Positions 53,240-62,865 of a stretch of 64,000 bases of DNA are shown here, in pieces. Within the stretch, counting starts at the first letter, position 1; every line of letters starts with the position of its first letter. The notes under the pieces were generated by a model, which searched no databases, was not told the origin of the DNA, and saw only the letters and a program-made list of their open reading frames with translations. Origin of the DNA: UBA3941 sp002385665 (GTDB taxonomy: Bacteria > Bacillota > Clostridia > Caldicoprobacterales > UBA3941); the NCBI GenBank assembly GCA_050949255.1, contig JBMNFJ010000017.1, positions 310,001 through 374,000 on the forward strand, given 5' to 3'. The translations under genes were made by a program, and so were the position numbers.

Positions 53240-54210
53240 AGTATCCCCTCATCGTCAGACGGAATCCTTTCACTGGGTACAGGCACAGCCTTAAGGATTT
53301 GAGAGATAATGTTATCCAACTGTCCCTCCCTCATACCTAATACACTGCGCAATATTATCCTATGTCCTAATACCGGCTTTGCCATCTTCTTAATGTCATC
53401 CGGAGATACATAATCCCTTCCTTGCAAAATAGCATAGACCTGAGCAGCTTTAAGCAAGGCCTGGCTCCCCCTGGGACTGACTCCCAGCATAATCTCACTG
53501 TGTTGCCTTGTAACCTCCACTATTCTAACTATATATCGCATGACATCATCGCTAACAAATACCCGTGCATAATTTTGCTGAGCATCTATAATCTCCTCCC
53601 TTTGAACTACAGGTCCAATTTCTACGAGGGGATCCCTTTCCTTGAATCTTCTGAGTATCTCCACACCTTCGTCTGTGGATGGGTATCCCATATCAACTTT
53701 TATAAGAAACCTATCCAATTGGGCCTCTGGCAGGGGAAAGGTTCCCTGAGTTTCTACAGGATTTTGAGTTGCTAACACCATAAAGGGACGTTCTAACAAT
53801 CTAGTATCCCCATCCACCGTTACCTGCCTCTCTTCCATGGTTTCCAGGAGGCTGGATTGGGTTCTCGGTGTGGCCCTGTTTATTTCATCGGCAAGGAGTA
53901 TATTGGTAAACACCGGACCGGGTCTAAATTGAAATTCTCCAATCTTTTGGTTGTAGAAGTTTATCCCGCTTAAGTCGCTGGGTAGTAGATCCGGAGTAAA
54001 TTGTACCCTTCTAAAGGCACAATCCAGGGACTTGGCCAGGGATTTGGCGAGAAGGGTTTTGCCTGTTCCAGGTACATCCTCCAATAGAACATGACCAGAG
54101 GAGATGAGGGCAACCAATAGCTGATCAATTACATCGTCCTTGCCTACAATAACCCTTTTAATATTCTCTTTTATGCGCTGTGCCATGCTCCTAATTCTAT
54201 CCAGTTCCAT
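53236..54210 (-). CDS. MoxR-family AAA+ ATPase
   Basis: 324 residues. Walker A PGTGKTLLAK (47-56), Walker B ILLADEINRATPRTQSSLLE, the sensor region LATQNPVETQGTFPLPEAQLDRF and Arg-finger region GVSPRGSQALLKAAQ. MoxR proteins are chaperone-like ATPases that act with DUF58/vWA partners. First of MoxR-DUF58-membrane protein, coupled by a four-base overlap. Confidence 0.95.
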   Translation of the reverse strand: MELDRIRSMAQRIKENIKRVIVGKDDVIDQLLVALISSGHVLLEDVPGTGKTLLAKSLAKSLDCAFRRVQFTPDLLPSDLSGINFYNQKIGEFQFRPGPVFTNILLADEINRATPRTQSSLLETMEERQVTVDGDTRLLERPFMVLATQNPVETQGTFPLPEAQLDRFLIKVDMGYPSTDEGVEILRRFKERDPLVEIGPVVQREEIIDAQQNYARVFVSDDVMRYIVRIVEVTRQHSEIMLGVSPRGSQALLKAAQVYAILQGRDYVSPDDIKKMAKPVLGHRIILRSVLGMREGQLDNIISQILKAVPVPSERIPSDDEGIL

Positions 54211-54792
54211 TTGATTACCTCTTTCTCTTAATTGTTTATATGGAAATCATCCATTAGGCAACTCTTAATACACTCATACAAAATATGAGGAATCCATATC
54301 ACCGTATAACTGTATATCAGGTCTACTTGTCTTTCCTATTGTGACAGAATCATTCTTAACCCCATCTGATAGGAATATATTCTTCATTACAAGTCTGAAA
54401 TCCTTTATTGATTAGCTTTATTTATAGGTGTACAAAGCATTGTATCAGAATGTCAATAATCGGATACCTATTCTAACATCAGTTTATGACTGATGAAGTT
54501 TTCATAATAGAGGCTCCTTTTTAATACTTTCATATTTATGCTATAATATGGAATACTTTAGCGCCCTCCAAATACCAGTTTTACTTGAAACACAAGGTAT
54601 ATTTGATATATAATTGTTTTAATACACAAGGTTGCTTGAGTCTTTTGACTATATTTTACAATGATAGGACATTCTTCTGCTTTTAACTTGTGAGAGGTCA
54701 ATTTGGGCCCTCAAAAAACTGGGTCATCTTTACCACTCATTATAATAGTATCTTGCTATTTTACCCCAATTATTTAGGGAGGAATATATAAA
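54211..54792. other. Divergent leader region between the MoxR gene and the 54793 gene
   Basis: AT-rich, no supported gene. It should hold the promoters of both flanking genes; TATAATAG near 54741 is a candidate -10 element for the plus-strand gene. Confidence 0.5.
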
Positions 54793-56136
54793 ATGAAAAA
54801 ATGGTTCTCTATTCTTTTAGTTATCATAATTACCTTAATCCCTGTGGTCTCACAAGCGGCCCATGCCCCCTTGGTCGTTAGAAATAAAAGAGTTTATATA
54901 CCAGACGAAAGTAACGTTGAGCTGGTTTCCTATAATGTATTTATACGAATCAGAACAGGTATTTCCTATGCAACTACCTCCCTGGTCTTAAAAAACCAGG
55001 ATATGGAAGAATCCAATACGTTCCGAATGGGGATGCCTGTGCAATTTGACAGCGTAAGCAGGGTCAGGGATTTGTCTGTGAGCAGTGACGGGGATACGAT
55101 AAAAGCAACCCAAAGATCTACCTTAAAAAATCCTCCCACGGAAAAGAAGGTGGATGTAAGTAAGTGGTATGTGTGGGATATCTCACTGGAACCCGGTGAA
55201 TCCAAAGTTGTCGAATGTTCCTTTACCTTCGATAATAAACTGGAACTGGACGGTACAGAGGTAATCTCATATCCCCTGGAACTCTTAGAGCACTGGGCAG
55301 GCAGAGCACAAAGCATCCAAATAGTTGCCGATTTGGATTTTTATGGTCCTTATGTGTTTGACCCTATTTCTCCGGTCACTCCTATCCAATATGACGATGG
55401 TGGTCGGCTAACCTACAGATGGGACAGCTATCAATCTGCCCCCTCTACTTTTGAGCTATCCTTTAAACCCATAGATAACGTTATAACTAAGTATATAGAA
55501 TCGGAGTCTGAATCTAACAAAGAAATTAAATCTATACTTCAAGCATATAAGGATAAGAGTTACTTTAAAACCATAACCTTGATCCATGAGTTTTTGGCCA
55601 ACGCCGAAGATGTTCTTCTTCTCCCGGAATTAAAGTATTTAGAAGCCCTTTGCTATCAGAACCTCTCTGAAATGGACAAGGCTTTAAACCTCTTTGATCA
55701 ATTGGAATCAGATCCAGGGTTTGGTGATTCCCTATCCAATGTAATTAGAAATAAGATTATCTACGACAAGACCAATATATATAAAAAGCAAGCAAACGGC
55801 GATAAGAAGGCATTGGAATATCTCACCTCTTTGGGGGATATTGAACCAAACAACTATGTCTTTTCCTTGTGGTTAGAAAAGGAAATATCAATCTTAACCC
55901 CTCCTACGGAGGTGGAACAGAGTCAAGTCGAAGAACCTGAAACGACTGAAGAAAAAGAAGTCGAAAATCCAAAGGAGGAAAAGCCCAAGGTCATAGATAA
56001 GATTGTCATTGGTGACTATGAACTTTATATAGAGGAAGTCCTTATCATAGCCCTTATCATAATCATTATCATTTTTATCATCGTGACTATCGTCAAACGA
56101 AAGAGAAGAAGAAGGAGTTCAATTTTTAGATATTGA
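54793..56136 (+). CDS. Secreted/membrane-anchored protein of unknown function with TPR-like helices
   Basis: 447 residues; RBS AGGGAGGAA. Signal peptide about 1-22 (cut after SQAA), a beta-rich extracytoplasmic domain (about 25-230, VRNKRVYIPDESNVELVSYN onward), then a helical region with repeats of TPR kind (KYLEALCYQNLSEMDKALNLFDQLE), an acidic Glu/Pro/Thr linker (EEPETTEEKEVENPKEEKP) and one C-terminal membrane helix (about 413-435) followed by a basic KRKRRRRSS tail. Not recognised as a named family. It faces the MoxR cluster divergently and may be an extracytoplasmic partner or target of it. Confidence 0.6.
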   Translation: MKKWFSILLVIIITLIPVVSQAAHAPLVVRNKRVYIPDESNVELVSYNVFIRIRTGISYATTSLVLKNQDMEESNTFRMGMPVQFDSVSRVRDLSVSSDGDTIKATQRSTLKNPPTEKKVDVSKWYVWDISLEPGESKVVECSFTFDNKLELDGTEVISYPLELLEHWAGRAQSIQIVADLDFYGPYVFDPISPVTPIQYDDGGRLTYRWDSYQSAPSTFELSFKPIDNVITKYIESESESNKEIKSILQAYKDKSYFKTITLIHEFLANAEDVLLLPELKYLEALCYQNLSEMDKALNLFDQLESDPGFGDSLSNVIRNKIIYDKTNIYKKQANGDKKALEYLTSLGDIEPNNYVFSLWLEKEISILTPPTEVEQSQVEEPETTEEKEVENPKEEKPKVIDKIVIGDYELYIEEVLIIALIIIIIIFIIVTIVKRKRRRRSSIFRY

Positions 56137-56215
56137 TCTCACCCTATAGGGTATGCCTTACCCTTGGCAAACTGCTGATCTTCCATTTATAAATTTTATT
56201 CTTCAGGGAAAGGAA

Positions 56216-57163
56216 GTGAATACAGGCGTTACCTATCATGACCCTGGTCATGGTTGTCTGCGCCCAAATAATATGAACTTATTGTTTATCGTAAACCCTA
56301 TAGCAGGCAAGGGAAAGGCCTCTGCCATTAACTCTATAGCCCATATAGAGGAGTATTGCACCAGAAAAGGAATAGCCTACAGGATAGTAAAGACAGAATA
56401 TAAAGGCCATGCCACAATTTTAGCCCGGCAGGCAGTTAATTCAGAAACTAAATATGACGCTGTTATTTCAGTAGGGGGAGATGGAACTCTACTAGAGGTA
56501 GCTAATGGTTTGATGGGTTCGGATATCTTATTGGGAGTAATTCCGGCTGGAAGCGGCAACGATTTTGCAAGAACAATCGGCATCAAGCCAGCTATTAGGG
56601 ACGCCTTAAGGGCTATTCGAAAAAAGAAGAGTCGCTTGATAGATGTTGGCAGGCTTAATGATAATTTTTTCCTAAATGTTGCCAGCATTGGTTTTGATGC
56701 TGAAATTGTCCATGATATCACAAAGTATAGGAAATTATTCCCAGGAAGAGCCGCCTATTATATGGCTGCTTTCATTAAGTTCTTAACCTATAAAGATAAG
56801 GAAATCACGCTAAATATCGATGGAAACAAGATACAATCAAAGATTTTGTTGGTAGCTATAGCCAACGGAAATTATTATGGCGGCGGTATGAAGGTTAATC
56901 CAAACGGAATGCTGGACGATGGATACTTCAATGTGATTGTTATAGATTCAGTCCCCAGATATAAGTTTCCATTTCATATATTCAAATTTATCAAGGGGGA
57001 CTATCAATATCTTCCCTATGTAAAGACCTATAGATGTAAAGAAATATCAATAGAAAGTAAGGACAAGTTGCACATAAATGCCGATGGAGAAATTTTAGGA
57101 ACAACGCCTGTTTTATTTAATATTAAACCTTTGGCCTTAAATATAATAGGAGGTTACAATTAA
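56216..57163 (+). CDS. Diacylglycerol/lipid kinase (YegS/DgkB-type)
   Basis: The catalytic part begins LLFIVNPIAGKGKAS (family start) and contains SVGGDGTLLEVANGLM, GVIPAGSGNDFARTIG and a C-terminal HINADGEILG segment. I give GTG at 56216 as the start because AGGGAAAGG lies 7 to 13 bases upstream, giving 315 residues; the ATG at 56273, where the family domain begins, has no obvious site and would be the other choice. Phosphorylates diacylglycerol or a related lipid, feeding phosphatidic acid into phospholipid synthesis. Confidence 0.9.
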   Translation: MNTGVTYHDPGHGCLRPNNMNLLFIVNPIAGKGKASAINSIAHIEEYCTRKGIAYRIVKTEYKGHATILARQAVNSETKYDAVISVGGDGTLLEVANGLMGSDILLGVIPAGSGNDFARTIGIKPAIRDALRAIRKKKSRLIDVGRLNDNFFLNVASIGFDAEIVHDITKYRKLFPGRAAYYMAAFIKFLTYKDKEITLNIDGNKIQSKILLVAIANGNYYGGGMKVNPNGMLDDGYFNVIVIDSVPRYKFPFHIFKFIKGDYQYLPYVKTYRCKEISIESKDKLHINADGEILGTTPVLFNIKPLALNIIGGYN

Positions 57164-57232
57164 GTTTTAAATTGATTAATCCAATCAATATATTTATAAA
57201 GCTTCTTAAATACTTCTGGAGGATTCTGCAAT

Positions 57233-57739
57233 ATGGAATTTGTAAATCAGTTTATTAGCCTATATAGCAATGAAATTATTTTAGCAACTTTTTTACTGGC
57301 TATAATTTGTATCATTATGGTTTCAATTAATTCATTCAGGATGAGGAAAATCAATAAAAGATACTATCGTATGATGCACGGAATGGAGAACAAGAATTTG
57401 GAAGCCATGCTAATCAGCCATCTTGACGCCTTAAATGAAGGCAAAGCCATCCTAAAAAAACAGGGTCAAGACTTGGAGGCATTTTCAAAGCAGCTGGAAA
57501 CTACTATACAGGGAGTAGCCATGCTTCGCTACAATCCTTTTGACCAAATGGGTGGGGATCAAAGCTTTTCTATAGCATTATTAGACGGCCGCGGTGATGG
57601 TATAGTGCTTACCAGCCTCTATTCCAGGGAGGGGTCAGCAGTTTTTGCCAAACCCATAGTGGACAAGCAATCGAAGTATCCTTTATCCAACGAAGAACAG
57701 GAAGCTATAAAAATAGCATTTGGAAAGCTAAACGTATAA
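57233..57739 (+). CDS. DUF4446 family protein
   Basis: 168 residues. One N-terminal membrane helix (about 12-32), a basic patch, a coiled region (about 60-90) and a C-terminal domain YNPFDQMGGDQSFSIALLDGRGDGIVLTSLYSRE, which is the DUF4446 signature. The family commonly lies near parA/parB genes in Clostridia, as here. Function unknown. Confidence 0.85.
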   Translation: MEFVNQFISLYSNEIILATFLLAIICIIMVSINSFRMRKINKRYYRMMHGMENKNLEAMLISHLDALNEGKAILKKQGQDLEAFSKQLETTIQGVAMLRYNPFDQMGGDQSFSIALLDGRGDGIVLTSLYSREGSAVFAKPIVDKQSKYPLSNEEQEAIKIAFGKLNV

Positions 57740-57779
57740 AAGAATCACTTTCCCGGAATAATATACGGGAGGTGATTTT

Positions 57780-58076
57780 ATGACATCTATAGCCCTATCC
57801 AGGTCATTGAATCGACTAAAACAGCCACTGGAGAATCTGGGATATGAAGTTTTTATAGAAGATGAGATAGTCAAACCGGTGGACATTTTTATCTATTCCA
57901 ACTCTGGAAATTTACACTCACTGCAGTCTACGATGCAGGTCTTAAACAGTACCTTTTCCTCTAATATTATTGATCCTTCCGAGTATAGGGGAACACTGCT
58001 GATTGATGGCAGCAATAAAAGTGTAGAGGAATTACAATATATTATTAGGAATAGGGCATATAGCCCTATTCTTTAA
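57780..58076 (+). CDS. Small protein, possibly UPF0180/YkuS-like
   Basis: 98 residues; GGGAGGTG ribosome site. LKQPLENLGYEVFIEDE resembles the start of the UPF0180/YkuS family, which carries QALEAKGYEV in that place. The rest is not diagnostic and no Cys or catalytic motifs appear, so the family call is tentative. Its 3' end overlaps the 3' end of yyaC on the opposite strand by 11 bases. Confidence 0.45.
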   Translation: MTSIALSRSLNRLKQPLENLGYEVFIEDEIVKPVDIFIYSNSGNLHSLQSTMQVLNSTFSSNIIDPSEYRGTLLIDGSNKSVEELQYIIRNRAYSPIL

Positions 58077-58653
58077 CCGAAACCACTTTCTTTTGTTTAT
58101 CAATTGCAAGCCTCAAAAGATTGTAGCGCATGCCAGCACTTATTATCTCGGCCATTTTCATTACCAGACTTAATCTAGTATTTTGCAATATTATATATTC
58201 CATAAAACCACCTACATTTACTATTCCCATTACATGAATATCACCTACGGGAGGTAAATTTTTATTTACGCCGGCTCCTGGTATTACCGGTCCCTTCTCT
58301 ACTGTAATACAGCCCACACTCTCAGTTTTACCAAGGCAGGCATCTATGCCTATTATGAAGGGGTTTTCATATTTATTCTCAATTTCTTGTATGGTATCTT
58401 TTAAGTTCTTTGCGTGGACCGGCTCATCTAGGGTACCATATACATGAATCGATTCATTTTGGATAGTCTCAAGCTTCTGACCAACCAAGGGACCTAGACA
58501 ATCCCCCGTGGACCTATCTGTACCAACACACAGAACTATTATATCAGAGCAAGTATCGATGGTTTCCAGGAAGACCTCTTCAAACCGCTTACTAAATTTA
58601 GAAACAGCATATGGTTCCTTTATATCTATATATGCAAAACTTCTTTTATCCAA
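58066..58653 (-). CDS. yyaC: Spore protease-like protein YyaC
   Basis: 195 residues. IVLCVGTDRSTGDCLGPLVGQKL and VYGTLDEPVHAKNL, then GIDACLGKTESVGCITV and PGAGVNKNLPPVGDIHVMGIVNVGGF (these are YyaC family signatures; the two Asp and Cys residues are the likely active-site pair of this spore peptidase-like family). The fold relates to hydrogenase maturation proteases. Present only in spore formers, role unproven. Single reverse-strand gene among plus-strand genes. Confidence 0.92.
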   Translation of the reverse strand: MDKRSFAYIDIKEPYAVSKFSKRFEEVFLETIDTCSDIIVLCVGTDRSTGDCLGPLVGQKLETIQNESIHVYGTLDEPVHAKNLKDTIQEIENKYENPFIIGIDACLGKTESVGCITVEKGPVIPGAGVNKNLPPVGDIHVMGIVNVGGFMEYIILQNTRLSLVMKMAEIISAGMRYNLLRLAIDKQKKVVSVKE

Positions 58654-58944
58654 AGGCTATCACCCTATCAAGTTATTGACCTACCTGATTATCATCCCCC
58701 ATCTGTGAGGCGGGCATACAGTACGATGAACATCCAATTGGTCATCATAACAATCCTTATTCAAAAACCATACACCACCAATCCTAATCTATGTAGTAAA
58801 GCTTAACTGTATGCCAACTATTAAATAGAATCTTGCCATTTGAATCTTTTCGACAAAAGCTTTTCCAACACCCTTGCAAAAAGGAGGATTACGGAACATT
58901 TCGGCGAAATAATTAATAATAGATTTCAACTTGGAGGTTGCAAT

Positions 58945-60063
58945 ATGAAGTACAGAAAAAAAGTAGCCTTAGTAATTCTATTGATAGCCATGCTTGGAAT
59001 AGGCTATATTGTATACCAATATCTACCAACAAATACCTATAGATTGCAGCCTTTAGTTCATCCCACCATTAAATGGCACGATGATAACAAGGTGATCTTC
59101 CTAAAGGAAGGCACAGTCATAACCGGAGAGAATGCCGGCTTCTATGACAATAATGGACAAATTGGATCCTTTCCATATAAATTTGAGAGTATCGACAATC
59201 AAAACTATAGTATAACGGATATCACCCATGGATATATACTTATTGATAATAAGACTATTTATAAGATTGAGTCGGGAAACTTAGTCCATTTTTACGATCT
59301 AACGCAACCTGTAGTGAAGATGGAAGAGTATCCTAACTACCTTTTATTAATTGAAGAGGGTGAAGCAGGGATCCTTATCCCCAAGTTTTTAGATGTGGAT
59401 AATTTGATGCTCTTTGATTTTGGATTTGATAAAGACCTATATTTTGTGGATTCCAGCAGATCCCAAGAAGATTCATCGTTATCGATCTTGACTTTGGATG
59501 TAAGTGCTCCCTTCCCATCCTCAAAGGTTTTACACTATGATGGTAAACCGACCTTAGTCGGAGTAATTACAGCCATAGACAAAATGTTTTATAAGGTTTT
59601 TAGATACCCACAGCATACAATTTTGTTTGGCAATCAGGGAATTGTGTGCTACAATATGGAGAATGAAATGGAATGGGGAGTTGAGAGTAGGTATTCATCC
59701 AATTTTCAAATTGCTCAAAATGAGTATGGATTGCTGGTAGGTTTGGATCATTTTCTTAATGTCGATGATTCTACGGAGCTTTATAATGGCATTTTCATCG
59801 GGAAAAGCGGCGAGAAAAAAGGAATAACTCTCCCGATAAATCTAACAAGCATTTGTCCCTATAAGGATAAGTTTGCAGGGATTCAATACGGGAAAAAATT
59901 ACTCATCTTCGACCAAGATGGAAATGTAGAAGAAGAATACCCTATTGATAAGGATGCAACTAGAGTATTGTGGAATCCTTATGATGATTCAAGGTTTTTA
60001 ATTGTTCATCAGGATGATACTCTACAATTTTATGGCATTGAACAGGAGGATAACTCATTATGA
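58945..60063 (+). CDS. Membrane-anchored protein of unknown function
   Basis: 372 residues from the ATG at 58945, chosen because TTGGAGGTT precedes it by 7 bases; a frame Met 35 codons earlier has no site. One N-terminal membrane helix (about 6-25, VALVILLIAMLGIGYIVY) and then a beta-rich outer domain without Cys. Repeats of aromatic/polar strands suggest a propeller-like fold, but no family was recognised. It overlaps the CvpA gene start by four bases, so the two are coupled. Confidence 0.65.
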   Translation: MKYRKKVALVILLIAMLGIGYIVYQYLPTNTYRLQPLVHPTIKWHDDNKVIFLKEGTVITGENAGFYDNNGQIGSFPYKFESIDNQNYSITDITHGYILIDNKTIYKIESGNLVHFYDLTQPVVKMEEYPNYLLLIEEGEAGILIPKFLDVDNLMLFDFGFDKDLYFVDSSRSQEDSSLSILTLDVSAPFPSSKVLHYDGKPTLVGVITAIDKMFYKVFRYPQHTILFGNQGIVCYNMENEMEWGVESRYSSNFQIAQNEYGLLVGLDHFLNVDDSTELYNGIFIGKSGEKKGITLPINLTSICPYKDKFAGIQYGKKLLIFDQDGNVEEEYPIDKDATRVLWNPYDDSRFLIVHQDDTLQFYGIEQEDNSL

Positions 60064-60761
60064 ATTATATAGATTTAGGTATTTTTTCAGTTCTAGGCAT
60101 TAGCGTACTGCTTGGAATGTACTATGGTTTTACAGTTTCACTTTATAATCTAATTTCTTTTATTGTATCCTGGGCCCTTTCTTTACTTCTTCATCCCACC
60201 CTGTCCAAGACCCTTACAAAGCGGTTCCCGGATCTGGTAGATAAAATCGTATATTATTCTGAAGGTTCGTCTAAGATAGCCTACGCCGACAAGGTCTTGC
60301 CCGTATCTTCCCTTTCCAATGAGCAAATTACAGAGTTTGTTCAAAAAACCGGCTTGCCTAATCCTTTCACCAAGAATCTGGAATTTAATCTTACCAATCA
60401 ATGCTTGGAAGGGTTGGATAGCTTAGGAGAGTACATAGATTATACTGTTGCCAATACCATAGTCAATTTGATGAGCTTTATAATAATATTTCTTGTGTTA
60501 CAGCTTCTATCAACGATTGTAATATCTTTGATAAGGAACATTACAGATCTTCCTGTATTGAGAAGGTATGACAGCTTGTCTGCCGGTGCTCTGGGATTCT
60601 TTCGCGGTGGTTTGTTCTTATTTATAGCTTTTGCCTTTTTACCTTTATTATATCTGATTATACCCGCCCATTTCCTTGAACGCTTTTTAGGCAGCTCTAA
60701 GCTATTAGATTTCTTTTTAGATGCTAACTTCTTTACTGCCTTTGTTAAAGGATTTATTTAG
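60060..60761 (+). CDS. CvpA-family membrane protein
   Basis: 233 residues. Four membrane segments (about 5-25, 30-47, 135-160, 175-205) and the CvpA features DLGIFSVLGISVLLGMYYGF and LRRYDSLSAGALGFFRGGLFLF. CvpA was linked to colicin V production, but its biochemical role is unclear. It is coupled to the 58945 gene and lies just before parS. Confidence 0.85.
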   Translation: MNYIDLGIFSVLGISVLLGMYYGFTVSLYNLISFIVSWALSLLLHPTLSKTLTKRFPDLVDKIVYYSEGSSKIAYADKVLPVSSLSNEQITEFVQKTGLPNPFTKNLEFNLTNQCLEGLDSLGEYIDYTVANTIVNLMSFIIIFLVLQLLSTIVISLIRNITDLPVLRRYDSLSAGALGFFRGGLFLFIAFAFLPLLYLIIPAHFLERFLGSSKLLDFFLDANFFTAFVKGFI

Positions 60762-60786
60762 TTAGCTGCTTGTCATAGCTATTAGA

Positions 60787-60812
60787 CCAATTGTTTCACG
60801 TGAAACAATTGG
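60787..60812. promoter_or_regulatory. parS site 1 (ParB/Spo0J binding) in a hairpin
   Basis: The parS 16-mer TGTTTCACGTGAAACA is at 60792-60807, in agreement with the parS consensus TGTTnCACGTGAAACA, extended to the 26-base palindrome CCAATTGTTTCACGTGAAAC at 60787-60812. Confidence 0.95.
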
Positions 60813-60823
60813 TGGGTGTAATT

Positions 60824-60853
60824 AAAGGGATGTTTCACGTGAAACATCCCTTT
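60824..60853. promoter_or_regulatory. parS site 2 (ParB/Spo0J binding), part of a hairpin at the parB stop codon
   Basis: A second identical 16-mer (60831-60846) inside a 30-base palindrome whose arms are AAAGGGA and TCCCTTT. It overlaps the end of parB, and may also stop transcription of cvpA, followed by TTTAGTTT. Confidence 0.95.
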
Positions 60854-61718
60854 AGTTTCCTTCGATCTTTTCAATTAGCCTTTCTAGATCATCATCACTG
60901 TAATACTCGATTCCTATGATGCCCTTTCTTTTTCCAGGCTGGATATTTACCCTGGTTCCCAGTGCCTCTTCCATTCGTGACTCAAGTTCCATTATAAAGG
61001 TGGGTTTTTCTGTCTTAGTCTTGTTTTTACTTCTTTTCTTTTTCTCCTTATGTTTCTTAACCAGGTTTTCTACCTGTCTTACACTTAAATCTTCCTGGAC
61101 GATTAATCTTGCTAATTCTATTATGGTCTTTTCTTCTTCCAGTCCTAACAAAGCCCTCGCGTGACCAGGATTTAAGGAGTTTTCTGCTAAGAGGTCCCTA
61201 ACCTCATCAGGAAGCCTTAACAATCTTAAGGTGTTTGCAATCGCAGATCGGCTCTTCCCTATCCTTGAAGCAACCTCCTCTTGTGTAAGATTGTAGTCCT
61301 TCATAAGGTTGTTTATTCCCTCGGCTTCCTCTATAGGATTGAGGTCCTCTCGTTGTAAGTTTTCAATGAGGGCTATCTCCAACATTTTCTTTTCATCTAT
61401 ATCCAATATAATCGCCGGTATTTTTTCCAAACCGACGGTCCTTGCTGCCCGCCAACGCCTTTCTCCGGCTATTATAGTATACCTGCCGTTATTTTGTTTT
61501 ACCAAGATAGGCTGTACAACTCCATGTTCCAGAATTGACTTTCCCAGTTCATTAATTGATTCTTGATCGAAGTGTTGCCTCGGTTGGTCAATGTTTGGAT
61601 CTATATCATTAATTCTCAATTCTGTTCTTTGGCCAGTTTTATTTTCATTGTCATTGATTTCAGTTTCATAAGTTTGGAACAAAGCATCCAAACCCTTACC
61701 AAGTCCCCTTCTTGCCAT
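60852..61718 (-). CDS. parB: Chromosome-partitioning protein ParB/Spo0J
   Basis: 288 residues. The N-terminal CTP-binding domain has IIAGERRWRAAR (about 82-93) and QLREDLNP-like NLQREDLNPIEEAEG; the HTH is LTQEEVASRIGKSRSAIANTL; a basic linker (KKHKEKKKRSKNKTK) and C-terminal dimer domain follow. Binds the parS sites 5-60 bases from its stop codon and slides along DNA. Its start lies directly next to soj (coupled, one base between). Confidence 0.96.
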   Translation of the reverse strand: MARRGLGKGLDALFQTYETEINDNENKTGQRTELRINDIDPNIDQPRQHFDQESINELGKSILEHGVVQPILVKQNNGRYTIIAGERRWRAARTVGLEKIPAIILDIDEKKMLEIALIENLQREDLNPIEEAEGINNLMKDYNLTQEEVASRIGKSRSAIANTLRLLRLPDEVRDLLAENSLNPGHARALLGLEEEKTIIELARLIVQEDLSVRQVENLVKKHKEKKKRSKNKTKTEKPTFIMELESRMEEALGTRVNIQPGKRKGIIGIEYYSDDDLERLIEKIEGN

Positions 61719-62498
61719 CTATACCGCCTCCCTCTCTCTATCCAAAAATTCCTGAGCCAATTCTGCATAAGAGACGGCTCCTACACACCTTGGATCATAC
61801 ATATGTATGGGTAAGCCATGGCTGGGTGCTTCTCCCAACCTTACATTCCTGGGGATAATGGTTGTAAAAAGCTTGTCCCGAAAATGCCTTTTTACTTCTT
61901 CAACCACTTGAATAGAAAGGTTGGTTCTCGCGTTAAACATTGTTAATACCACTCCTTCTACTTCAAGGCCTGGATTTGACATCTTATTTACCCGCTGTAT
62001 AGTATTTAACAATTGTGTTAATCCTTCCAGGGCAAAAAACTCGCATTGTATAGGTATAATTACACCATCTGCTGCAGTGAGAGCATTAATGGTCAATAAA
62101 CCCAGAGAAGGAGGACAATCGATAAAGATATAATCGTATTCATCCTTTATTACTTCGATAGCATTCTTTAAAATATACTCCCTGGAATCCATCATTACCA
62201 GCTCGACTTCTGCCCCTGCCAGTTGTAAGTTAGATGTAACAATGTCCAAGTTATTTACCTGGGTCTTGACAATCGAATCTCTAATATCTGATCCATTTAT
62301 CAACACATCATAGACAGATGGAAAATCGTTTCCGCTTTTTGCTATACCCAAGCCGCTTGTGGTGTTTCCTTGAGGGTCAATATCAATTGTTAATACCCTC
62401 TTTCCTAGAATAGCCAGATTCGCCGCCAAATTAATGTTGGTAGTAGTTTTACCCACACCACCTTTTTGGTTGGCTATGGCATAAACTTTAGACATCAT
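61719..62498 (-). CDS. soj: Chromosome-partitioning ATPase Soj (ParA)
   Basis: 259 residues. Walker A of the deviant ParA type (KGGVGKTTTNINLAA, about 10-24), DIDPQGNTTSGLG, FIDCPPSLGLLTI (Walker B) and the C-terminal DNA-binding basic region. The family shuttles between nucleoid and ParB-parS complexes and controls initiation through DnaA. Promoter-like TATAAT sequences lie upstream on the minus strand in 62499-62600. Confidence 0.97.
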   Translation of the reverse strand: MMSKVYAIANQKGGVGKTTTNINLAANLAILGKRVLTIDIDPQGNTTSGLGIAKSGNDFPSVYDVLINGSDIRDSIVKTQVNNLDIVTSNLQLAGAEVELVMMDSREYILKNAIEVIKDEYDYIFIDCPPSLGLLTINALTAADGVIIPIQCEFFALEGLTQLLNTIQRVNKMSNPGLEVEGVVLTMFNARTNLSIQVVEEVKRHFRDKLFTTIIPRNVRLGEAPSHGLPIHMYDPRCVGAVSYAELAQEFLDREREAV

Positions 62499-62865
62499 AA
62501 CAACTCCTTATCTGCTCTTTAATACATTATAGTTTATATTCATTATACTTTAAAGTTCTTTTTATAATAAAAAGGTGAAATGTCTATTTTTATCGCATTA
62601 TACATTAATTTTTTTTGATTTACATAAAGAAATGAAAAAATAAAAGGTAGATAAAAGCTTTACCCGAAATGAATTTTTCCTCAACAATTCCAGTAGCCAG
62701 TTCTTACCTTATAATTTCTGTTAAGCTATATAAGATATCACTTATCAGACTGTCATATGTTTTTTAGAATTGCTAAAAAAAACTGTGTATTTAACCCCAG
62801 CATGAAAGGATCAGTTAAAAATGTACTAATAATTAAATTCTTTTTTATTAAATATTATATAACAA
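62499..62865. other. AT-rich intergenic region between soj and noc
   Basis: Very AT-rich, holding likely promoters for soj and terminator sequences for noc. Contains no DnaA box cluster that I could recognise, so no origin is called. Confidence 0.5.

Noticed and set aside
62499..62865. Candidate replication origin
   Set aside because: AT-rich and close to parABS, but no DnaA-box cluster could be recognised; oriC is more likely beyond the right edge.
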